A stretch of 64,000 nucleotides of DNA from positions 3,458,001 to 3,522,000 of the forward strand of contig NZ_CP114905.1 of the NCBI RefSeq assembly GCF_027497195.1, in the 5' to 3' direction. Made by a program: the position numbers and the translations under genes. Shown here piece after piece: positions 1-10,400 of this stretch. The notes below the pieces were generated by a model. That model was not told the DNA's origin, did not search any database, and was given only the letters and a program-made list of their open reading frames with translations. Position 1 is the stretch's first letter, and each line of letters begins with the position of its first letter. The DNA comes from Streptomyces sp. WMMC500. Lineage in GTDB: Bacteria > Actinomycetota > Actinomycetes > Streptomycetales > Streptomycetaceae.

Positions 1-112
1 CGGTGCGGTGACGATCCCCCTGGGCCTCATCTGGGTCACGCTCGGCATCATCTCGATCGTGATGCTCGCGAAGCGCGAATCCGGGCGGTGGTTCGCCCGC
101 CCCAGGTCGTGA
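1..112 (+). CDS. C-terminal end of a membrane protein (partial)
   Basis: An open frame enters from the left edge and stops with TGA at 110-112. The visible 36 residues are one hydrophobic stretch (GAVTIPLGLIWVTLG followed by IISIVMLA) and then a basic tail, KRESGRWFARPRS, ending at the stop. This is the shape of the last transmembrane helix of a small integral membrane protein with its C-terminus on the positive-inside side. The family cannot be named from so little. A strong hairpin follows 34 bases later. Confidence 0.6.
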   Translation, partial: GAVTIPLGLIWVTLGIISIVMLAKRESGRWFARPRS

Positions 113-146
113 CGAGACCTTCGTGACGCGTACGACTTCGTGACGT

Positions 147-190
147 GGACGAACGGAGCCCCGCCTGCGCCGGCGGGGCTCCGTTCGTCC
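147..190. terminator. Bidirectional terminator between convergent genes
   Basis: A perfect 19-bp inverted repeat (arms 147-165 and 172-190) with a six-base loop at 166-171. It lies between the plus-strand membrane-protein gene ending at 112 and the minus-strand purH stop at 213, so it can serve both transcripts. No U-tract follows, which is usual for Streptomyces terminators. Confidence 0.85.
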
Positions 191-212
191 GTGCGGGCGG
201 GCGTCGGGGCCG

Positions 213-1805
213 TCAGTGGTAGAAGTGCCGTGCGCCCGTGAGGTACATGGTCACGCCCGCCTTCTGCGCCGCCTCGACCACCTGGTCGTCGCGGATCGAC
301 CCGCCCGGCTGCACCACGGCCCGTACCCCCGCGTCGAGCAGCACCTCCAGCCCGTCGGGGAACGGGAAGAAGGCGTCCGAGGCGGCGTACGCACCGGCCG
401 CGCGCTCCGCGCCCGCGCGCTGTACGGCGAGCTTCGCGGAGTCGACGCGGTTGACCTGGCCCATGCCGACGCCCACCGTGGCGCCGTCCTTGGCCAGCAG
501 GATCGCGTTGGACTTCACCGCGCGGCACGCACGCCAGGCGAACGCCAGGTCCGCCAGTGCCGCCGCGTCGAGACCCGCGCCCGCGGCCAGCGTCCAGCTT
601 GCCGGGTCGTCGCCCGCGGCCTGGAAGACGTCCCGGTCCTGCACCAGCAGCCCGCCGTCGATGGGCCGGGACTCCCGCCCCCACCCCGGCGCTCCGGCGC
701 TGCGCAGGATGCGGATGTTCTTCTTCCGCGTCAGTACCTCCAGCGCCCCGTCCTCGTACTCCGGCGCGACGACGACCTCGGTGAAGATCTCCGCGACCTG
801 CTCCGCCATCTCCCGCGACACCGGGCCGTTGACGGCGATCACGCCGCCGTACGCGGACACCGGGTCGCAGGCGTGCGCCTTGCGGTGCGCCTCGGCGACG
901 TCGTCGGCGACGGCGATGCCGCAGGGGTTGGCATGCTTGATGATCGCGACGCAGGGCCGCTCGTGGTCGTACGCGGCGCGGCGGGCGGCCTCGGTGTCGA
1001 CGTAGTTGTTGTACGACATCTCCTTGCCGTGCACCTGCTCGGCGCCGGGCAGGCCGGTGCCGGAGCCGTCGGTGTAGAGGGCCGCGGCCTGGTGCGGGTT
1101 CTCGCCGTAGCGCAGCGGGTTCAGGCGGGTGTACGCGGCGCCGGCGAACTCCGGCGGGCCGTCGTCGGCGGGCGCGTAGTCGGCGGCGAACCAGTTGGCC
1201 ACGGCCACGTCGTACGCCGCCGTGTGCTGGAACGCCTCCGCCGCGAGCCGCTTGCGCGCCGCCAGGTCGAAGCCGCCGTCGGCGACGGCCTTGAGCACCT
1301 CGTCGTAGCGCGCCGGGTTGACGACGACGGCGACCGACGGGTGGTTCTTCGCGGCGCCCCGGACCATGGACGGGCCGCCGATGTCGATCTGCTCCACGCA
1401 CTCGTCCGGCGAGGCGCCGGAGGCGACGGTCTCGGCGAACGGGTAGAGGTTGCTCACCAGCAGCTCGAACGGCTCGACGGCCAACTCCGCGAGCTGGCGC
1501 CGGTGGTCGTCGAGCCGCAGGTCGGCCAGCAGCCCGGCGTGCACCCGCGGGTGCAGGGTCTTCACGCGGCCGTCCAGGCACTCGGGGAAGCCGGTCAGCT
1601 CCTCGACCTTGGTCACCGGCACTCCCGCCGCGGCGATGCGCGCGGCCGTCGAGCCGGTGGAGACGAGCGCGACCCCGGCCTCGTGCAGCCCGCGGGCCAG
1701 CTCCTCCAGGCCGGTCTTGTCGTAGACGCTGATCAGCGCGCGGCGCACCGGCCGCCGGGTGCCGGAAGCCGACGACCCTGGATTACTCACCGAAGTACTA
1801 CTCAC
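213..1805 (-). CDS. purH: Bifunctional AICAR transformylase / IMP cyclohydrolase PurH
   Basis: Catalyses the last two steps of de novo IMP synthesis in the cytoplasm: formyl transfer from 10-formyl-THF to AICAR, then ring closure to IMP. The 530-residue product has the two expected parts. An MGS-like cyclohydrolase domain starts near residue 22 ([17 protein letters not shown], then VSTGSTAA and the GRVKTLHP motif). The transformylase domain carries the Lys-His catalytic pair in [14 protein letters not shown]. The start is GTG at 1805, overlapping the end of purN by 8 bases, so the two are very likely translationally coupled. An initial Ser/Gly-rich stretch of about 18 residues is dispensable-looking. 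The identification is secure. Confidence 0.97.
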   Translation of the reverse strand: MSSTSVSNPGSSASGTRRPVRRALISVYDKTGLEELARGLHEAGVALVSTGSTAARIAAAGVPVTKVEELTGFPECLDGRVKTLHPRVHAGLLADLRLDDHRRQLAELAVEPFELLVSNLYPFAETVASGASPDECVEQIDIGGPSMVRGAAKNHPSVAVVVNPARYDEVLKAVADGGFDLAARKRLAAEAFQHTAAYDVAVANWFAADYAPADDGPPEFAGAAYTRLNPLRYGENPHQAAALYTDGSGTGLPGAEQVHGKEMSYNNYVDTEAARRAAYDHERPCVAIIKHANPCGIAVADDVAEAHRKAHACDPVSAYGGVIAVNGPVSREMAEQVAEIFTEVVVAPEYEDGALEVLTRKKNIRILRSAGAPGWGRESRPIDGGLLVQDRDVFQAAGDDPASWTLAAGAGLDAAALADLAFAWRACRAVKSNAILLAKDGATVGVGMGQVNRVDSAKLAVQRAGAERAAGAYAASDAFFPFPDGLEVLLDAGVRAVVQPGGSIRDDQVVEAAQKAGVTMYLTGARHFYH

Positions 1806-2445
1806 CGAACCGAACCTTTCGATCCTCTACGCGGTACCCGTCCCGGGCCAGCCGGCCCACGACGTCGACGAGCAGCCGCCGTTCGACTGCCTTGATGCGC
1901 TCGTGCAGCGCCTCGCCCCCGTCCCGGTGGTCCTCCTCGCGGACCTCGACCGCGCCCTGCGCGATGATCGGGCCGGTGTCGACGCCCTCGTCGACGAAGT
2001 GGACGGTGCACCCGGTGACCTTCACGCCGTGCGCGAGCGCGTCGCGCACGGCGTGGGCGCCGGGGAAGCTGGGGAGCAGCGCGGGGTGGGTGTTGACGAA
2101 CCGGCCGCCGAAGCGGGCCAGGAACTCCTTCCCCACGATCTTCATGAACCCGGCCGAGACCACGAGGTCCGGCTCGTACGCGGCCGTGGCCTCGGTCAGC
2201 GCCCGGTCCCACTCGGCGCGGGTGGCGAAGTCCGGGACGCGGCAGACGAACGTCGGCAGCCCGGCGCGCTCCGCGCGCAGCAGCCCGGCGGCGCCGGCCT
2301 CGGCGGTGCGGTCGGCGCCGACCGCGACGACCTCGGCGCCGTAGGCGTCCGCCCCCTGCTCGGCGACGGCGTCGAGCAGGGCCTGCAGGTTCGTACCGGA
2401 GCCGGAGACGAGCACGACGAGGCGGGCGGGCGCATGCGGAACCAC
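1798..2445 (-). CDS. purN: Phosphoribosylglycinamide formyltransferase PurN
   Basis: Transfers a formyl group from 10-formyl-THF to GAR in purine synthesis. The frame is open further upstream (to 2721), but the family starts just before the conserved Rossmann strand. GTG at 2445 is preceded by GAGAGA at a normal distance and gives 215 residues, the usual length. Visible motifs are [19 protein letters not shown] (substrate phosphate loop), [16 protein letters not shown] (catalytic Asn and His) and [19 protein letters not shown] (catalytic Asp). The stop codon lies inside the purH start region, so purN-purH form an operon. Confidence 0.95.
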   Translation of the reverse strand: MVPHAPARLVVLVSGSGTNLQALLDAVAEQGADAYGAEVVAVGADRTAEAGAAGLLRAERAGLPTFVCRVPDFATRAEWDRALTEATAAYEPDLVVSAGFMKIVGKEFLARFGGRFVNTHPALLPSFPGAHAVRDALAHGVKVTGCTVHFVDEGVDTGPIIAQGAVEVREEDHRDGGEALHERIKAVERRLLVDVVGRLARDGYRVEDRKVRFGE

Positions 2446-2669
2446 GGGGGATCTCTCTTCGGCGGGCGATTGTGCGTCCGTACGGGCCGCGAGACCCTGG
2501 GGTGCCAGGGGTCCCGGGGAGGGGCGGCGGACGTCTGCCACCATACCGGGCGTCCCCTGGCGGGGCCGCGCCAGGCCGGGCGGGGTAGCGTCTCCGGTAG
2601 CAGTTACGCGCGCTCGCGTATGCGCCCCGGCCGCGCGGGCAGACGACCTGAGGAGACGACGCCGTCCAG

Positions 2670-3764
2670 ATGCAGCCGGACCGACGCCGCAGCGCGGCCC
2701 TCCGACGCCCCGTCCCCGCATCGGCCGGGGGCCCCTCGCAGTCCCGTGGGTGGTTTGGCGCGCCCCGGTACGCGCTCGTGCCCGGACAGGGCGGCGTCGC
2801 GTACCGCGACTCCCGGCCGCCGTCGGACGCCCAGGCGCCGGCGCCGCCGCCGGAGGGCGGCGGGCAGGGGCCGCAGGGCACGCCGCCGCAGGGGCCGCCG
2901 CAGGCCCCTCCGCCGCAGGGGCCGCACGGTGACGGCGGTCAAGGAGGTCAAGGCGGGCAGGGCGGTCAGGGCGGTCAGGGCGGTCAGCACGACGGCGGGC
3001 AGGGCGGCGGCGGGCAGGGTGGCCAGGGTGGCGGCCAGGGCAACGGGCAGGGCAACGGGCAGAACGGCGGTCAGGACCAGCCGCCGCCCCCGTGGGGCAA
3101 CCAGTGGAGCAGCCACCAGCCGCCCCCCGGGCACGGCAGTTGGGGCGGCGGCGACCCGGGCCAGCCGGGCCAGGGCGGACCGGGCGGCCCGCAGGGACCG
3201 GGCCCCGAGGGCTCCGGCGACGGTTCGGGGCCGGGCCGCGACAACGGCCGGGACAACGGCCGCGGCAACGGCAACGGCGACGGACCGGGCAGGAACCTGC
3301 GCTGGGACCCGACCGACCCGGTACAGCGCCGCGCCCGGTACGCGCTGCTCGCCGGCATGTGGGGCTTCTTCTTCGCCCTGTTCAACTGGTGGCCGCTGGC
3401 GCTGCTGCTCGGCGCGCTCGCCCTCTACTGGGGCATCGACGCGCTCCGCGGCAAGCCCGGCACGCAGGCCGGCGCGGCGGCCGGCAACGGCCGCGGCGGC
3501 GGCGGCGCCAACGTCAGCGGTACCGACGCCTTCGGCCAGCCCGTCCAGCGCCAGGGGAAGGGCGGCCGTCCGCACACCACGGCGGCGATCGTCGGCATCG
3601 TGACGGCGGGCATCACGCTGTCCATCGTGCTCATCGGCTTCTCGGTGCAGATCGCCTACCGCGACTACTTCAACTGCCGCAGCGACGCGCTCACCGAGGC
3701 GTCGAAGGACCACTGCAGCAACGAACTGCCCAAGCCCCTGCGGACGTTCTTCGAGCGCGACTGA
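2670..3764 (+). CDS. Gly/Gln/Pro-rich membrane protein with two C-terminal helices
   Basis: No family recognised. The first 210 residues are a disordered, low-complexity tail in which GGQ, GNGQ and PPQG units repeat many times (DNA 2830-3290). After it come a long hydrophobic segment at about residues 224-254 (LLAGMWGFFFALFNWWPLAL), a Gly-rich loop, and a second helix at about 305-328 (TAAIVGIVTAGITLSIVLIG). A short C-terminus contains two cysteines (FNCRSDALTEASKDHCSNEL). The start is uncertain: ATG 2670 has AGGAG 15 bases upstream, longer than ideal, and a start inside the low-complexity tail is possible. The gene is divergent from purN and convergent with the next gene. Confidence 0.7.
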   Translation: MQPDRRRSAALRRPVPASAGGPSQSRGWFGAPRYALVPGQGGVAYRDSRPPSDAQAPAPPPEGGGQGPQGTPPQGPPQAPPPQGPHGDGGQGGQGGQGGQGGQGGQHDGGQGGGGQGGQGGGQGNGQGNGQNGGQDQPPPPWGNQWSSHQPPPGHGSWGGGDPGQPGQGGPGGPQGPGPEGSGDGSGPGRDNGRDNGRGNGNGDGPGRNLRWDPTDPVQRRARYALLAGMWGFFFALFNWWPLALLLGALALYWGIDALRGKPGTQAGAAAGNGRGGGGANVSGTDAFGQPVQRQGKGGRPHTTAAIVGIVTAGITLSIVLIGFSVQIAYRDYFNCRSDALTEASKDHCSNELPKPLRTFFERD

Positions 3765-3791
3765 GGGCGCGCCCGGCAGACCGGTCGGGTA

Positions 3792-3828
3792 CGTGCCCGG
3801 GCGCCCCGCCGCGGCGCGCCCGGGCACG
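3792..3828. terminator. Bidirectional terminator
   Basis: A perfect 13-bp inverted repeat (3792-3804 with 3816-3828, 11-base loop). It sits between the plus-strand membrane protein ending at 3764 and the minus-strand DUF6350 gene ending at 3861, so it can end both transcripts. Confidence 0.75.
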
Positions 3829-3860
3829 GTGCGCGGGACGCCGGTTCCCGTCGTACGGCG

Positions 3861-5312
3861 TCAGTCGCCGCCCGGCTCCTCCTCCCAGGCCTCCCACTCC
3901 TCCCCCAGCCGCGAACGCGGCTCCCACAGCGGCCAGCCCTGCCGCCCCCACGTCCACCGCCGCGCCCGGACGCGCCCCCGGGGCGCCGCCACGGACACCG
4001 GCGCCGACACGGACGCCGGCAGCGGTGGCGCGCCGCGCAGCCGGAAGGCCCGTACGATGAGCGCCACCGGCGCCCCGACCACCGCCGTCCACACCACCGC
4101 GGCACCGCCGGCCTGCCACCACACCGGGCCGAAGGCCGTCAGCGTCCGGGTGCCGAGCGGCCCGCCGGCGAGCCACGCCACCGCCGCCGTGCCCGCGCCG
4201 CAGACGAGCGCCGCCAGCGCCGTCACGTACACCGTGGGCCACCACCGAAAGCTCCGCTCCCGCTCCCGCGCCACCGGCACCGCGGCCCGCCCCGCGACGC
4301 ACCCGACGACGATCCCGGCCGCCGCGGGCACCGCCGCGGCAGCCCAGGTCAGCGGCCCGCCGGGCCCCTCCCCCGGCACCGCGGCGAGCAGCGGGAAGAC
4401 AGGCTGCACGGGGTAGTCGGCGGCGCCCAGCGGCGTCACCGCGCTGCCGGCCCCGACGGCGAAGCCGGGCCCGAGCCCGTACGCCGCCGCCCACATCGCC
4501 GCGTTCGGCAGCAGAGCGAGGGCGAGGAGGAACACGCCGAACCGGCCGGAGACCGTCGTGGACAGGGAGAGGAAGTGCTCCTCCGCGACGGCGGCGTGCG
4601 TGACCAGGGCGACCCCGCACAGCAGCGCGCCGCCGCCGAGCAGCGCGACGACCCCCGCCGCGCCGGCCCGCGCGGCGGCCTCCGCGCGCGGCGCCGCGCC
4701 GGCCCGGGCGTCGGGCGCGCCCGGGAACCGGCTGCGGGGCAGCAGCACGGCGGGGGTGCCGGCCGCGGACCACACCCCGGCGGCGGTGGCCGCCGCCACC
4801 GTCAGCGGCACCACGACCGCGACGTTGAGCGGCGCGGCGTACAGCGGCCCTGCCAGGGCGTACCCGGTGACCACGGCGGCGACGGCGAGGTAGCCGCACG
4901 CCACCCACGCCCCGGTGACCACCGGCGTGAGCTGCGACCGGCCGTCCTGCGAGGTGAGCGCGTCCCGCGCGCCGCGGTGCAGGAGCACGACGGGCAGCGC
5001 CGTGAGCAGCAGCGGCGTGAGCCCGACGGGGGCGGCCGCGCCGGTGCGGGTCTCGGTGCGGACGAGATCGGCGCCGTGGCCGAGGAGCCACAGGTCGGCG
5101 GCGACGTGCAGGGCGCCGCCCGGGCCGCTGTCGGGGTACGGGGACGTGATCCACAGCAGCAGCACGAGCACGGCGAGAAGGCCGAGGCCGAGGCCGGCGG
5201 CGAGGAACCCGCCGGCCAGCGCGGCGACGACGGCGGCGGCGCGGGCGCCCTGTGCCCGGTGCCGGGGCGACAACGAGGGGGCGAGGTCGGTCAATTGACT
5301 CACGGCCGCCAT
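3861..5312 (-). CDS. DUF6350 / PerM-like polytopic membrane protein
   Basis: About 483 residues with many hydrophobic segments: AAAVVAALAGGFLAAGLGLG, then AVLVLLLWITSPYPDSGPGG, PLLLTALPVVLLHRGA, a long Ala/Val-rich middle and AGIVVGCVAGRAAVPV. The pattern around ITSPYPDSGPGGALHVAADLW fits the actinobacterial DUF6350 family, often labelled cell division protein PerM; that label is not experimental for Streptomyces as far as I know. The frame is open to 5693, but the upstream part is Pro/Arg-rich junk antisense to the divergent gene. I chose ATG 5312; a GTG at 5303 (giving VSQLTDLAPS) is an equal alternative. The C-terminus is Arg/Trp-rich and cytoplasmic-looking. Confidence 0.75.
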   Translation of the reverse strand: MAAVSQLTDLAPSLSPRHRAQGARAAAVVAALAGGFLAAGLGLGLLAVLVLLLWITSPYPDSGPGGALHVAADLWLLGHGADLVRTETRTGAAAPVGLTPLLLTALPVVLLHRGARDALTSQDGRSQLTPVVTGAWVACGYLAVAAVVTGYALAGPLYAAPLNVAVVVPLTVAAATAAGVWSAAGTPAVLLPRSRFPGAPDARAGAAPRAEAAARAGAAGVVALLGGGALLCGVALVTHAAVAEEHFLSLSTTVSGRFGVFLLALALLPNAAMWAAAYGLGPGFAVGAGSAVTPLGAADYPVQPVFPLLAAVPGEGPGGPLTWAAAAVPAAAGIVVGCVAGRAAVPVARERERSFRWWPTVYVTALAALVCGAGTAAVAWLAGGPLGTRTLTAFGPVWWQAGGAAVVWTAVVGAPVALIVRAFRLRGAPPLPASVSAPVSVAAPRGRVRARRWTWGRQGWPLWEPRSRLGEEWEAWEEEPGGD

Positions 5313-5379
5313 GCTGCCAAATACACCCGTTTCGCCCCGGTAACGAGCGTTTGCCCGTCGTGTTGGCCACGATGGTGCT

Positions 5380-6570
5380 ATGGACCCTGACATATCGCCG
5401 CCGTCCGTGCCGCTCGGGCCGCGCGAGCGGCGCCGGAGGCGGCGGGGGCGGGGGCGGACGTCCGAGCCGGACGACACGGAGGAGATCCCGGTCGTCAGCG
5501 CGGCCGGGGCGGGGGTCGGGGGCGGGGCGGGCCCCGGGACCGGCGCGTACGGGCTGGGGCCGGCCGGCGGGGCGCCCCGGAACAGGGCCGCCGCGGGCCG
5601 GGCGCACCGGGTCGGAGCGTACGGGAACAGGGCGTACCGCGCCGGGCGGCGGGCCGCCGCCGCGCGGCGCTGCGCGTCGGCCGCCGGGACCACCGCCGCC
5701 GCCGCGGAGGCCGCGTACGACGCGCTCTACCAGCGGTGCGCCGCCGACGTCACCCGGCACACGTACCTGCTCACCGGCGATCACGCCCTGACCCGCGAGG
5801 CCGTCGAGCACGCCTTCCACCTGGCGTGGGAGCGGTGGCCCGAGGTGGCGTCCGACCGGGACCCGCCGGGGTGGCTGCGCGCGGCGGCGTTCGCGTACGT
5901 GCAGGAGCCCTGGGAGTGGCTGCGCGCCCGGTGGCGCCGGCGCGCGCGCCGGGCGGAGGAGCCGGGCGGGGACGAGGCGTCCGGCGGAGCCGGGACGCGC
6001 GGCGGGGACGAGGCGTGCGGCGCTGAGGAGGACCGGCGGGTGTTCGCAGCGCTGCGCGCGCTGCCGGAGTCGTACCGCAGCGCCGTCGTCGTCTACGACG
6101 TCGTCGGGCTCGACCTGCCCGAGGCCGCCGCCGAGCTGGAGGCCAGCACCCTGGCCGCCGCCGGGCGGCTCACGCACGCGCACGAGGCGCTGGCCGACGC
6201 CGTGCCCGAGCTGCGCGCGCTGCCGCCGCGCGAGCGGGCCGAGGAGCTGCGCGCCCGGCTGCGGCGGTTCGCCGCCGCCCAGCCGATACGCACCCTCCCC
6301 CCGGGCGCCGCCCGCCACCGCAGCGAGCGCCGTACGGACCGGCAGTTGCGCCGCTACGCCCTGCTGGGCGCGGCGATCTTCCTCGTCGCCGCGGTCGTCA
6401 GCGTCCTGGGTGCCTTCGAGACCCGCGACAGGGCCACGTCACCGGCGCCCCCGTGGCTGACCGGCCGGACCCTCTGGCCGGCGACCCCGGGCCGCGACAC
6501 GCCGCGGCCGGCAGCCGGAACCACACGTCCGGGCCACCCGCCCGCGGCGCACGAGGTTGACGCCCGCTGA
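5380..6570 (+). CDS. Sigma-factor-like (ECF-type) protein with a C-terminal membrane helix
   Basis: 396 residues. After a basic, disordered N-terminus of about 105 residues come a region-2-like block at about 112-187 (YDALYQRCAADVTRHTYLL, then AVEHAFHLAWERWPEVAS) and a region-4-like block at about 217-277 (FAALRALPESYRSAVVVYD, then GLDLPEAAAELEAS). This is the usual order in SigE/ECF-type sigma factors. Unlike ordinary sigma factors it continues into a single transmembrane helix at about 324-347 (YALLGAAIFLVAAVVSVLG) and a short Pro-rich tail. It may therefore be a membrane-tethered sigma factor, or a sigma-derived protein no longer acting in transcription. It is divergent from the DUF6350 gene with only 67 bases between starts. 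Confidence 0.75.
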   Translation: MDPDISPPSVPLGPRERRRRRRGRGRTSEPDDTEEIPVVSAAGAGVGGGAGPGTGAYGLGPAGGAPRNRAAAGRAHRVGAYGNRAYRAGRRAAAARRCASAAGTTAAAAEAAYDALYQRCAADVTRHTYLLTGDHALTREAVEHAFHLAWERWPEVASDRDPPGWLRAAAFAYVQEPWEWLRARWRRRARRAEEPGGDEASGGAGTRGGDEACGAEEDRRVFAALRALPESYRSAVVVYDVVGLDLPEAAAELEASTLAAAGRLTHAHEALADAVPELRALPPRERAEELRARLRRFAAAQPIRTLPPGAARHRSERRTDRQLRRYALLGAAIFLVAAVVSVLGAFETRDRATSPAPPWLTGRTLWPATPGRDTPRPAAGTTRPGHPPAAHEVDAR

Positions 6571-6583
6571 CCCCGCGCACGCC

Positions 6584-6618
6584 GGAGCGGACCCGCCCCC
6601 GAGGGGCAGGCCCGCTCC
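6584..6618. terminator. Bidirectional terminator
   Basis: A compound hairpin: outer arms ggagcgg (6584-6590) and ccgctcc (6612-6618) enclose a second stem gcccc/ggggc (6595-6599 with 6603-6607) with a three-base loop. It lies between the sigma-like gene and the convergent sucD. Confidence 0.65.
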
Positions 6619-6654
6619 CGTTGCGTCACAGAGCCCTGCGCGGCGGAACCCGCG

Positions 6655-7539
<885 letters not shown>

Positions 7540-7594
7540 GGTTTTCTTCTGTCCTCTGTCCTGTCTGCGTTCTGCGGTCGGCTCTCGTCCCGGG

Positions 7595-8767
7595 TTACTT
7601 GGCGGCCAGCTCGGCGGCGCGGTCGGCGGCGCCGTCCATCGTGTCCACCTGCTCGACGAGCGGGTGGTTCGCGTCGCTGAGGATCTTGCGGCCCAGCTCG
7701 GCGTTGTTGCCGTCGAGCCGTACGACCAGCGGCTTCGTGACGTCCTCGCCCTTGGTCCTGAGCAGCTCCAGGGCCTGCACGATGCCGTTGGCGACCGCGT
7801 CGCACGCGGTGATGCCGCCGAAGACGTTGACGAAGACGGCGCGGACGTCCGGGTCGCCGAGGATGATCTCCAGGCCGTTGGCCATGACGTCGGCGGAGGC
7901 GCCGCCGCCGATGTCGAGGAAGTTGGCGGGCTTGACGCCCTTGTGCTTCTCGCCCGCGTACGCGACGACGTCGAGGGTGGACATGACCAGACCCGCGCCG
8001 TTGCCGATGATGCCGACCTGGCCGTCGAGCTTCACGTAGTTGAGGCTCTTGGCCTTGGCGGCGGCCTCCAGCGGGTTGGCGGCGGCCTTGTCCTCGAACG
8101 CGACGTGGTCGGGCTGGCGGAACTCGGCGTTCGCGTCCAGCGACACCTTGCCGTCGAGCGCCAGGACGGTGCCGTCGGCGGTCTTGACCAGCGGGTTGAC
8201 CTCGACCAGGAGGGCGTCCTCCCTGATGAAGACCGTCCACAGCGTCTGCAGGACCTGGACGACCTGGTCGGCGATCTCGGCGGGGAAGCGGGCGGCCTCG
8301 ACGATCTCGCGGGCCTTGGCCTCGGTCACGCCCTCGTTCGCGTCCACGGGGACCTTGGCCAGCGCCTCCGGCTTGGTGGCCGCGACCTCCTCGATGTCCA
8401 TGCCGCCCTCGACGGACGCCATGGCGAGGAAGGTGCGGTTGGCGCGGTCGAGCAGGTACGACACGTAGTACTCGTCGGCGATGTCCGCGGTCTGGGCGAG
8501 CATCACCTTGTGGACCGTGTGGCCCTTGATGTCCATGCCCAGAATCTGGCCGGCCTTCACGACGGCGTCGTCCGGGTCGGAGGCGAGCTTCACGCCGCCC
8601 GCCTTGCCCCGGCCGCCGGTCTTGACCTGGGCCTTGACGACGGCGCGACCGCCGAGCTCCGCGGTCACCTGGCGCGCCGCCTCGGGCGTGTCGATGACTT
8701 CGCCGGCCAGCACCGGTACACCATGCTTGGCGAAGAGATCCCTCGCCTGGTACTCGAACAGATCCAC
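7595..8767 (-). CDS. sucC: Succinyl-CoA synthetase (ADP-forming), beta subunit
   Basis: 390 residues, the standard length for the ATP-grasp plus ligase-CoA subunit. It begins [20 protein letters not shown], the conserved family start. Nucleotide- and metal-binding segments are visible ([38 protein letters not shown]), and the CoA-ligase domain carries [12 protein letters not shown] and [12 protein letters not shown]. The start is GTG 8767 with AAGGGA nine bases upstream. First gene of the sucC-sucD operon. The 193-base region upstream contains a 7-bp inverted repeat (8809-8815 with 8832-8838, 16-base loop), which may be an operator or leader hairpin. Confidence 0.97.
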   Translation of the reverse strand: MDLFEYQARDLFAKHGVPVLAGEVIDTPEAARQVTAELGGRAVVKAQVKTGGRGKAGGVKLASDPDDAVVKAGQILGMDIKGHTVHKVMLAQTADIADEYYVSYLLDRANRTFLAMASVEGGMDIEEVAATKPEALAKVPVDANEGVTEAKAREIVEAARFPAEIADQVVQVLQTLWTVFIREDALLVEVNPLVKTADGTVLALDGKVSLDANAEFRQPDHVAFEDKAAANPLEAAAKAKSLNYVKLDGQVGIIGNGAGLVMSTLDVVAYAGEKHKGVKPANFLDIGGGASADVMANGLEIILGDPDVRAVFVNVFGGITACDAVANGIVQALELLRTKGEDVTKPLVVRLDGNNAELGRKILSDANHPLVEQVDTMDGAADRAAELAAK

Positions 8768-8960
8768 GCGCGTCCGTCCCTTGTGATTCAGTCGTGTCGC
8801 GTTGTAATGGCAGGGTCGCCTTGCAGGTTAGCCCTGCCTGACAGCCCGGCCTAAATCCGGGGTCACACCGGCGCGGTGAGAACGGTCACAAGTGCGGTTC
8901 CGGGTGTGAGCGGGTACGGAGGGGGCAGGCGAGACCGCCCTCACGTGCCGCGGGAGGCTC

Positions 8961-10400
8961 TCACGTGGCCGCGGGAACCGGCAGCGGGCGGCCCTCCAGT
9001 GCCGCCGCCATCACCTCCGGGAACAGCTCCGGTGTGCAGGCGAACGCGGGCGCGCCGAGGGCGGCGAGCGCGGCGGCGTGATCGCGGTCGTACGCGGGCG
9101 CGCCCTCGTCGGAGAGCGCGAGCAGCGCGACGAACCGGACGCCGGACGCCTGCATCGCGGCGACCCGCTTCAGCATCTCCCGGCGTATGCCGCCCTCGTA
9201 CAGGTCGCTGATGAGCACGACCACGGTGTCCGCGGGGCGGGTGATGCGCTGCTGGCAGTACGCGAGCGCCCTGTTGATGTCCGTACCGCCGCCGAGCTGG
9301 GTGCCGAAGAGCACGTCGACGGGGTCGCTGAGCTGGTCGGTGAGGTCCACGACGGCGGTGTCGAAGGCGACGAGGCGGGTGGCGAGGGAGCGCATGGAGG
9401 CGAGGACGGCGCCGAAGACGGAGGCGTAGACGACGGAGGCGGCCATGGAGCCGGACTGGTCGATGGCGAGGACGACCTCCTTGCGGACGGAGCGGGCGGC
9501 GCGCGCGTAACCGACGAGGCGCTCGGGGACGACGGTGCGGTGCTCGGGGACGTAGTGCTTGAGGTTGGCGCGGATGGTGCGGTCCCAGTCGATGTCGCGG
9601 TGCCGGGGCCGCTGCACGCGGGCGGCGCGGTCGAGGGCGCCGGTGAGGGTGGCGCGGGTGCGGGCGGCGAGCTTGCGCTCCAGGTCGTCGGTGACCTGGC
9701 GGACGACGGTGCGGGCGGTCTCGCGGGCCTCGTCGGGCATGGCCTTGGCGAGGGAGAGCAGCGTGCCGACGAGGTGCACGTCGGGCTCGACCGCGGCGAG
9801 CACCTCGGGCTCCAGGAGGAGCGAGGCGATGCCGAGCCGGTCGATGGCGTCGCGCTGCATGACCTGGACGACGGGGGTCGGGAAGTACGTCCGCACGTCA
9901 CCGAGCCACCGGGCCACCTGCGGCGCGGACCCCCCGAGCCCGGCCTGCCGCCGGCTGCCGCGCCCGGACTGGTCGGGCCCGGGCCCGCCGTAGAGAGCGG
10001 ACAGCACGCGGTCCATGCCCGCGTCGTCCCCGCCCAGCGCGGCCCCGGTCCCGTCCCCGCCCCCTTCGCCCCCGAGGACCAGCCGCCACCGCCGAAGCCG
10101 CTCCCCTCCGGGGGCGGCGGGTGCGGGTGCGCCCTGCGCGGGGTCGAGGACGGAAGCGGCGGGTGCGGGGGCGGAGTCGGCAGGGGCGGGGGTGAGGTCG
10201 ACGGGGTCGGCGGGTGCGGAGTCGGCGTCGGCGGGGACGGAGTCAGCCCGGGCGGGTGCGGAGACCGAGTCGGCAGGTGCGGAGACGGCGTCGGCGGGGG
10301 TGGGCACGCGGGGCTCCTTGGGTGGGGAGGGGGGTCCGGGCGGCGAACCCGCGGCGGGGTTGGGCCCGTTGAGATCGGCGGGGTCGGGGTGTCGGGTCAC
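8961..10400 (-). CDS. VWA-domain protein of a MoxR/VWA locus
   Basis: 479 residues. The N-terminal 95 residues are a low-complexity repeat of Ala-Pro-Ala-Asp-Ser units. A helical segment follows, then a VWA (CoxE-like) domain at about 305-465 with an intact MIDAS start, DQSGSMAASVVYAS (near residue 311), and the later metal-site elements FGTQLGGGTDIN and VVVLISDLYEGG. Such proteins typically pair with MoxR AAA+ ATPases, with the VWA domain coordinating a divalent metal and binding a partner. The start is GTG 10400 with GGAGGAGGGA upstream; it overlaps the DUF5682 stop by four bases (GTGA), a clear sign of translational coupling. Last gene of the minus-strand half of the locus. Confidence 0.9.
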   Translation of the reverse strand: MTRHPDPADLNGPNPAAGSPPGPPSPPKEPRVPTPADAVSAPADSVSAPARADSVPADADSAPADPVDLTPAPADSAPAPAASVLDPAQGAPAPAAPGGERLRRWRLVLGGEGGGDGTGAALGGDDAGMDRVLSALYGGPGPDQSGRGSRRQAGLGGSAPQVARWLGDVRTYFPTPVVQVMQRDAIDRLGIASLLLEPEVLAAVEPDVHLVGTLLSLAKAMPDEARETARTVVRQVTDDLERKLAARTRATLTGALDRAARVQRPRHRDIDWDRTIRANLKHYVPEHRTVVPERLVGYARAARSVRKEVVLAIDQSGSMAASVVYASVFGAVLASMRSLATRLVAFDTAVVDLTDQLSDPVDVLFGTQLGGGTDINRALAYCQQRITRPADTVVVLISDLYEGGIRREMLKRVAAMQASGVRFVALLALSDEGAPAYDRDHAAALAALGAPAFACTPELFPEVMAAALEGRPLPVPAAT

